Below, piece after piece: positions 59,822-64,000 of a stretch of 64,000 nucleotides of DNA. Position numbers and translations under genes: made by a program. The stretch is from Candidatus Obscuribacter phosphatis (lineage in GTDB: Bacteria > Cyanobacteriota > Vampirovibrionia > Obscuribacterales > Obscuribacteraceae): the NCBI GenBank assembly GCA_001899315.1, contig MOYA01000001.1, forward strand, positions 3,167,269-3,231,268. Direction: 5' to 3'. How positions within the stretch are numbered: position 1 is the stretch's first letter; each line of letters begins with the position of its first letter. The notes below the pieces were generated by a model. The model saw only the letters and a program-made list of their open reading frames with translations. It had not been told where the DNA came from and did no database searches.

Positions 59822-60469
59822 TTATTTGAGACCTCTAAGTAGATTGTCGAAGTTTAAGTTATAGATTTGATCTGGCTCAGCCCATTGAGAGAGCATACCG
59901 CTAAGCTCTAGGCTGATCGCACCGTGGGCGGTGCTCCAAAACATGGCAGCGATCTCAACATCACGCAATTTGCTAGACAAAAGCCCTGCCTTTTGGCAAT
60001 CAGATATGGTTTGCACCAAGACCATAAAGGTCTGACGGCTCTGCTCTTTTTCCATCTCTTGCGAAAGATTGCTAAGCGGCAGTCGACCACCAAAAACAAG
60101 TTTATAAAAAGATGGATTGCTGAGGGCATTTCTGCGATAGGCATCGCCCAAGGCGCGCAACCGCTTCAGAGGATCACTCTCTTTCAGAGCCCCTTCCTCT
60201 ATTTCCCAGAGCCGCCTGAATCCCTCTTTCCAAAGTTCATCAAGCAGACCTTCCTTGCTGCCGAAGGCGGTATAAACCACCATGGTTGAGGCACCAACTT
60301 CTTCGGCGAGTTTACGCAAGCTCAAAGACTCTGTGCCACCCTCGGCCACCATACGGCTGGCCGTATCAAGCAGACTCAAGCGCAAGCTATCTTTCTGCTT
60401 TTGCCTAAGCAGACCGCCAGCCGATGGCTCTTGCCTTTTGGGATTTTTAATAACAGTGTTATTTCGCAT
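59822..60469 (-). CDS. TetR-family transcriptional regulator
   Basis: About 215 residues from ATG 60469. The open frame continues to 60592, but a consensus promoter ends just before 60469. The helix-turn-helix is LSLRKLAEEVGASTMVVYTAF at about residues 45-65, followed by the ligand-binding helices (WSTAHGAISLELSGML near the end, a WHG-like domain). First gene of a two-gene operon with the CrtI-type oxidoreductase. Two 13-bp palindromes at its own start suggest autorepression relieved by a ligand, perhaps the oxidoreductase substrate (inference). Confidence 0.88.
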   Translation of the reverse strand: MRNNTVIKNPKRQEPSAGGLLRQKQKDSLRLSLLDTASRMVAEGGTESLSLRKLAEEVGASTMVVYTAFGSKEGLLDELWKEGFRRLWEIEEGALKESDPLKRLRALGDAYRRNALSNPSFYKLVFGGRLPLSNLSQEMEKEQSRQTFMVLVQTISDCQKAGLLSSKLRDVEIAAMFWSTAHGAISLELSGMLSQWAEPDQIYNLNFDNLLRGLK

Positions 60470-60504
60470 AACATTGTTATACACAATCAAAATCCATCCG
60501 TCAA
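60450..60504 (-). promoter_or_regulatory. Promoter and double operator of the TetR-oxidoreductase operon
   Basis: On the minus strand, -35 TTGACG (60504-60499), a 17-base spacer and -10 TATAAC (60481-60476) lie just before ATG 60469, with six bases between -10 and ATG. ATAACATTGTTAT (plus 60468-60480) covers the -10 box and start codon; ATAACAGTGTTAT (60450-60462) lies 18 bp further on, centre to centre, inside the coding region. They differ only in the central base. Binding of TetR here would block the promoter. Confidence 0.75.
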
Positions 60505-60612
60505 GAGAGGGAAAGGCTGACCTTATATATGCGGCAAATCTCTGCAACAAAATACCTGAGACAAAGACCGAGCTCTTAGGGGCTTGCCTCATTGCGTTTG
60601 ACTGAGCGAGAG

Positions 60613-61473
60613 CTACTTGCTGACTTTAGCTTTACTCTTGTTGGGCGGCATGGTCCTAAAAACTTTATTTGTCTCTCTCATGCGCCGAGACCCCAGGGTC
60701 GACTTGGCCTGTGTATAAAGTTGTATGGCTTGTTCATAAGCACGAGCATGAAGCGCCGCTTTTACAAGAGAGGCATAGACTTTGTCAGTGCTTTCAACTC
60801 TCAAGATGCCTCGGGCGATGTGAGAGGCAAGGTCAAGCTCACCAAGCCCCAACGCCAGCTCATAAGTAGGCGGTCCGATATCGATGATGCGTTCATAATT
60901 GTAATCAGAAAAATTTTCATAACTACGCCAACGGGAAAACCAAATATTGCAATCATGCTCGGTGAACGAAACCAAAATTAGAAAGCCAAAATGGCGCAAG
61001 TAGGCTCGAAGCTCATTATAGCGACGGCGTCTGACAAAGTCCTTCCAAAGATACGACAAAAACGGCTCCAGCACTTCATGGTCAGCATTCGACTCTTTCA
61101 GCCTCCAGTAGATTCTTTCAAGTCTTTCCTTTTCCTTCAGAGCCTTATTGAGCGCAACCCACTCGTCTACGAGGCGCCGGTCCGCCCGGCCTGCCAAGAT
61201 AATTCTCTCTTTGTCATTCCGCCAGCGCCTGACCAAGGTCAGCGCCGGACCATAGTTCTTGACTAAAACCCTAAGATCTCTTTCCCAAGGTCTAAAGACA
61301 TCATCATGATTTAGCTGAAAAAATTTCTTGTATCCGCGCAGAGCACCCTTATAATCTTTTCGCTCAATCAGAGCATGAGCTTCGGCCAGAACCTCATCAG
61401 CCTGTCGCTCTTTGTCGAGAATAGCCTGACGCGCCTTTAGTGCTGCATCAACGTTAAAATGCTCATTGCTCAT
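60613..61473 (-). CDS. Uncharacterised helical repeat protein, divergent paralogue 1
   Basis: About 286 residues from ATG 61473 (an open frame extends to 61569). All-helical, with TPR-like helices at the N-terminus (EAHALIERKDYKGALRGYKKFFQL) and near the C-terminus (GELDLASHIARGILRVESTDKVYASLVKAAL). The middle is rich in Arg and Trp (FRPWERDLRVL; LVRRWRNDKERIIL). It shares its overall plan with the protein encoded on the opposite strand from 61524: helix repeats, W-x-x-LN-x-L and a central FxxxxxxHDC block. The C-terminus is Lys-rich. Confidence 0.65.
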   Translation of the reverse strand: MSNEHFNVDAALKARQAILDKERQADEVLAEAHALIERKDYKGALRGYKKFFQLNHDDVFRPWERDLRVLVKNYGPALTLVRRWRNDKERIILAGRADRRLVDEWVALNKALKEKERLERIYWRLKESNADHEVLEPFLSYLWKDFVRRRRYNELRAYLRHFGFLILVSFTEHDCNIWFSRWRSYENFSDYNYERIIDIGPPTYELALGLGELDLASHIARGILRVESTDKVYASLVKAALHARAYEQAIQLYTQAKSTLGSRRMRETNKVFRTMPPNKSKAKVSK

Positions 61474-61478
61474 AGTTA

Positions 61479-61508
61479 GATTATATAATCGAATCAGAAA
61501 GCTCACAA
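61479..61508. promoter_or_regulatory. Shared palindromic -10 element of two divergent genes
   Basis: GATTATATAATC (61479-61490) is a perfect palindrome that provides TATAAT on both strands. On the minus strand it ends six bases before ATG 61473 and has a -35 TTGTGA (61508-61503) at 17 bases. On the plus strand TATAAT (61484-61489) lies about 35 bases before ATG 61524, which has its own GGGAGG. Confidence 0.7.
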
Positions 61509-61523
61509 AGCGGGAGGGCGTCA

Positions 61524-62348
61524 ATGCCACTAAGCAGTTGCGACGACGACAGACTCTCTTTAATTGCAAAGATACGGGCTAGTTTTGCCCAGGCAAGAGA
61601 ACTGGCAAAAGAAGGTGCACTTGCAGAAGCCCTTGAGGCATATTTGTTTGCTTTCGACAACGGACACTTGGTGCCAGGCTGGGGTGGGGTCCGCCTAAGT
61701 TATATTCCTGCCGAAATAGCAAAATTGGGCGATCGCTTACCCGCAGCGCTGCAAGCCCTGCGACAAAGAAGAGACGCCAGAGAGAAAATGCTTAGCGAAG
61801 GAGAAGAAGACCCTTTTGTAATCATGGAATGGCGGTCTTTGAATCGCTATCTCAATGAGCAGAAAAGAGAGCTAAAGCTGCTGCGGCAGCTAAAGGCAAA
61901 AGGCCCAGTCGCTCAAGAGGTAGAAAAGAGCATTGTAGTAGAAAATTATGACAGCCTTTTGCGAGACGGCGAATACAAAACGCTTGCAGACTGCTTTGAA
62001 AAGTTCGGCAGAAAATTTCTCTTTTCTCTTTTTCATTTTGATTGTGAAGTACTGCTGCCCAGCAATCAGAACAAAATGCCAAAAGAAATGTGGAAGGCTA
62101 AGCTGGCACAAAATATCTTAGCGGACGGGCAGAAACTCTATGAATTGGCTTTGGCCACTAAGCGCTGGGAACATGCCGATGAGGTAGCAAGAAGAGTCTT
62201 ATCATATTGCCCGACGATGGATTCGTTTGAGAAACTCGAAGAAGTGGCTTTACGCCTTAACTGTAAAGCGAGACTGAAGAAGCTGAGAGCCATTAAAGAA
62301 GAAATTCTTCCAGCCGAAGTGCTGGTGAAGGGGTCAAACGAGAGATAG
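61524..62348 (+). CDS. Uncharacterised helical repeat protein, divergent paralogue 2
   Basis: 274 residues with GGGAGGG upstream of the ATG. All-helical: ARELAKEGALAEALEAYLFAFDNG at the N-terminus is TPR-like, and YELALATKRWEHADEVARRVLSYCPTMDSFEKLEEVAL closes the fold (seen at about residues 205-245). EWRSLNRYLNEQKRELKLLRQLK parallels EWVALNKALKEKERLERIYWRLK in the divergent neighbour. Cytosolic. Function unknown; the shared promoter element suggests joint regulation of the two. Confidence 0.65.
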   Translation: MPLSSCDDDRLSLIAKIRASFAQARELAKEGALAEALEAYLFAFDNGHLVPGWGGVRLSYIPAEIAKLGDRLPAALQALRQRRDAREKMLSEGEEDPFVIMEWRSLNRYLNEQKRELKLLRQLKAKGPVAQEVEKSIVVENYDSLLRDGEYKTLADCFEKFGRKFLFSLFHFDCEVLLPSNQNKMPKEMWKAKLAQNILADGQKLYELALATKRWEHADEVARRVLSYCPTMDSFEKLEEVALRLNCKARLKKLRAIKEEILPAEVLVKGSNER

Positions 62349-62496
62349 ATAAATAGAGAGTAGAAATAAGCAGTAACTTGGTCGACCTGCTGCCTAGTCC
62401 TAGAGTTCAAGAAATCGGCGAACCTGAGTTGAGCTTCTTCTTTGTCCCTTACCTCTCTGCGAAGGGACCGATTCGGTAATATCTGCCAAAGTCGAG

Positions 62497-63771
62497 TCAG
62501 TGTATTCGCCTGTCTATCTTTGCGAAATGGTTTTTGATTTGTTTCCACAACTTTGTTTTCTTGTAGGGGCCTCCATTAAGAATTCTTGCGCACTTCTTCA
62601 CATAGCTAATGAAATTCAATTTTCCGAGATGTGTATATCGAGAATAGAGCTGCCTTCGAAACACCTTATTCTGTCTTCCTTTCCGGCCCGCCTTAAGACA
62701 ATCCTTGTTAGCAGTATTTATGGCCTTGATTGCTTTCGCCCAGTATCGAGAAAGAGTTTGGGCTCTAAGCAAACGGCTCTGACCATCAAAAGTGAAGCCG
62801 AGGTATTGCAACGGCTTTTCACCAACTCTTAGCGCTAGAGTATTATCTGTGCACCTCTCAAAATGTGTGATTGTGGTTTTCTTGCTCTGAAATTCTAGCT
62901 TGAGGTACCCAATTTGCTGTTTAAGCAAGCTGTGAATTTGAGTTTCATATCGAGGAGGGAAAATGCACAAAATGTCGTCGCTATACCGACGATAGAGTCC
63001 ACCAACTTTGTTGCATTCTTCTTGAATCCTTTTGTCGAATGGCAACATATATACATTGGCTAGGCAAGCACTAATCGCGGTGCCCTGAGGGATTCCGTAA
63101 CTGTTTCTGTTTATGTTTACAAGGCTTTGGTGCCGCCCATCTCGCCCCTTCACAAGATTCCTGAACTCATCGTTTGAGCAAATCGGCCTTCTTTTTCTCT
63201 GTTTTTGATTGTAACCCAGTCTAAGAAAACAGCTCTTCCTGTCCACCCATGCAAACTTTGTTATTGATCTGAACACGGCATACTCCGCCGCATTCAGCCG
63301 CTGAGTACCATTCAACTCTTGCCACTGGTCCTTTAAAATCTTGTGGTCTAGATTGTCAAAGAATCCCTTGATGTCCTGGCAAAGAACAGTGCATCCGCCT
63401 CTTTTCTCAATTTCGTCAAATACTTCTTTTGCGAAAGTTATATTATTACCCAGATTTGCACGGTATGCGGTTACGCAATTGCTGAGCCCATTAGCCTTTA
63501 GCGTTTCCTCATATTTTTCGTTGATCACCTTGGCGAAGTAAGAGTAAATGCTGCTATCTCGATTGCCCGCAATCTTTATTTCTCGTTCCTTTATGGTGCC
63601 ATCAATTCTGCGATAAACAATAGAGAATGCCAAAAACGGCAAAAACCCATGCTTCTCTATGTTCCTATCATCAACAACAAAAGAGCGCGCTTGCTCAAAT
63701 GTCCAAGGCAAGTCGAAATGCTGATAGGTGGTGGCTGAAAACCAGCCGTCTCTCTTTTCCTTCTTCAACAT
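62497..63771 (-). CDS. Defence-type reverse transcriptase, DRT2 (UG2)-like
   Basis: About 424 residues from ATG 63771; the stop of an upstream open frame overlaps it (TGATG), and AAGGGG lies 11 bases upstream. RT motifs: Asp133 in CQDIKGFFDNLDH (motif A), GIPQGTAISACLANVYM (motif B), YRRYSDDIL with Asp265-Asp266 (motif C), and QYLGFTFDG (motif D/E region). The N-terminus (YQHFDLPWTFEQA, KHGFLPFLAFSIVYRR, GNRDSSIYSYFAK, CVTAYR, NITFAKEVFDEI) matches my memory of DRT2/UG2 antiviral RTs rather than group II intron or retron RTs; there is no maturase or endonuclease domain. DRT2 uses an upstream non-coding RNA as template. AbiA/AbiK-type or other UG groups remain possible. The base composition looks lower in GC than its neighbours. 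Confidence 0.75.
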   Translation of the reverse strand: MLKKEKRDGWFSATTYQHFDLPWTFEQARSFVVDDRNIEKHGFLPFLAFSIVYRRIDGTIKEREIKIAGNRDSSIYSYFAKVINEKYEETLKANGLSNCVTAYRANLGNNITFAKEVFDEIEKRGGCTVLCQDIKGFFDNLDHKILKDQWQELNGTQRLNAAEYAVFRSITKFAWVDRKSCFLRLGYNQKQRKRRPICSNDEFRNLVKGRDGRHQSLVNINRNSYGIPQGTAISACLANVYMLPFDKRIQEECNKVGGLYRRYSDDILCIFPPRYETQIHSLLKQQIGYLKLEFQSKKTTITHFERCTDNTLALRVGEKPLQYLGFTFDGQSRLLRAQTLSRYWAKAIKAINTANKDCLKAGRKGRQNKVFRRQLYSRYTHLGKLNFISYVKKCARILNGGPYKKTKLWKQIKNHFAKIDRRIH

Positions 63772-63785
63772 CAACAGTAAAACCC

Positions 63786-63934
63786 CTTGAAGGGATATGC
63801 AAATAGCAAAATCGGAAGAGCGAAGGAATCGTGTCTTCCCTTAATGTCTCTTCCGATGACTAACCATGACTCTAGAGTCTTGTCCAAGCACAAGTAACAA
63901 TTAATGCTATAATCAAAGGAGATTATAATGACAA
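63786..63934 (-). ncRNA. Candidate RT-associated RNA with promoter and nested hairpins
   Basis: Minus strand, in order: -35 TTGTCA (63934-63929), 17 bases, -10 TATAGC (63911-63906); hairpin CTTGT/ACAAG (63894-63890 with 63883-63879); palindrome GACTCTAGAGTC (63879-63868); a 10-bp stem ATCGGAAGAG (63857-63848) with CTCTTCCGAT (63820-63811) enclosing a smaller AAGGGAA/TTCCTT hairpin; and CCC-TTCAA-GGG just before the RT ribosome site. Such a structured leader is where DRT2 template RNAs lie. The boundaries are not known and the RNA may start beyond the window. Confidence 0.5.
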
Positions 63935-64000
63935 CCCTGTATAGACTAATCTGGATAGCGGTTACGCTTATCCGACTGTCCTGGCTACGACTCTTTGGAC
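63928..64000 (+). CDS. Possible divergent ORF, cut by the window end
   Basis: ATG 63928 has AAGGAG (63916-63921) at the ideal spacing of six bases, and TATAAT at 63908-63913. At least 24 codons are open (MTTLYRLIWIAVTLIRLSWL...), hydrophobic with Arg, like the start of a membrane segment. TATAAT is too near to serve a message that keeps the AAGGAG site, so either another promoter exists or the match is chance. Confidence 0.35.
   Translation, partial: MTTLYRLIWIAVTLIRLSWLRLFG

Larger units (their letters stand above)
63772..64000 (-). other. Stop-free reading frame upstream of the RT (partial)
   Basis: Reading the minus strand, the frame whose codons have lower coordinates divisible by three has no TAA, TAG or TGA from 64000 down to the TGA at 63773-63771, at least 75 codons. 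The two other frames contain eleven stops. The TGA overlaps the A of the RT start codon. No ATG or GTG lies in this stretch of the frame. It could be the 3' end of an ordinary upstream gene or a neo-like template frame of a DRT2 RNA. Confidence 0.5.

Noticed and set aside
62497..64000. Group II intron or retron as the source of the reverse transcriptase
   Set aside because: No maturase/endonuclease domain, no group II domain V-like hairpin seen near either end, and the N-terminal blocks fit defence-type RTs better. A retron is not fully excluded because the upstream sequence is cut.
1..64000. CRISPR arrays, insertion sequences, integrases and attachment sites
   Set aside because: The tandem repeats present have units of 5-18 bp without spacers, and no transposase or integrase motif was found in any frame.

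Overview
The window reads as a chromosomal stretch of a bacterium with many small and mid-sized genes on both strands, little mobile DNA, and an unusual load of exported tetratricopeptide (TPR) proteins, lipoproteins and secreted caspase-fold proteins. The combination of three exported caspases that share the 'DKWALVVGIS' module, a TPR-caspase gene followed by a Ser/Thr kinase, and many short signal-peptide proteins is what I would expect from the non-photosynthetic cyanobacterial relatives (Melainabacteria/Vampirovibrionia, in particular an Obscuribacter-like lineage). That assignment is inference from gene content, not a marker-gene result.

Layout. 1-4.3 kb: a small tautomerase, an exported class 3 lipase and an exported caspase with a duplicated C-terminal domain. 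4.3-4.9 kb: a folded-RNA candidate and two closely spaced, irregular tRNA genes. 5-15 kb: several unknown proteins, a DUF429-type protein, a SEC-C protein, an ACT-domain regulator, an FAD oxidoreductase, a threonine/serine dehydratase and tRNA-Gly(UCC). 15.5-20.2 kb: hisC, then a TPR-caspase directly followed by a membrane-anchored kinase. 20.4-24.5 kb: a small unknown protein, a three-hairpin terminator cluster, 4-hydroxyphenylpyruvate dioxygenase, two exported TPR proteins, a TusA-like protein and a cysteine-rich protein. 24.6-30.3 kb: a large 5'-nucleotidase-like phosphoesterase with two coupled downstream genes, then a degenerate aspartase/fumarase homologue. 30.6-43.8 kb: thymidine kinase, several small exported or membrane proteins, a Ymh-like protein, an ankyrin-SUKH fusion, a thiolase and alanine dehydrogenase. 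43.8-56.5 kb: a DUF1444-like protein, a divergent SGNH-hydrolase/glycosyltransferase pair, a tandem TPR duplication, exonuclease III, the third caspase and an SRPBCC-epimerase fusion. 56.6-62.3 kb: a kinesin-light-chain-type TPR protein, a TetR plus CrtI-type oxidoreductase operon, and a divergent pair of related proteins. 62.5-64 kb: a defence-type reverse transcriptase (RT).

The most interesting locus is the RT at the right edge. Its sequence resembles the DRT2/UG2 antiphage family. The flank upstream of it carries nested hairpins and a promoter, and one frame on the RT strand has no stop codon from the window edge up to the RT start codon. That is the pattern expected if the RNA template encodes a 'never-ending' ORF, although an ordinary upstream gene is also possible. 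The locus is cut by the window end.

Two genome-wide habits also stand out. Short tandem repeats that contain stop codons sit at the 3' ends of five genes, usually with a period that closes all three frames; a sixth array repeats a start codon. In addition, three genes have a -10 box exactly six bases before the start codon and no Shine-Dalgarno sequence, which suggests leaderless mRNAs. I saw no CRISPR array, transposase, integrase or rRNA gene.
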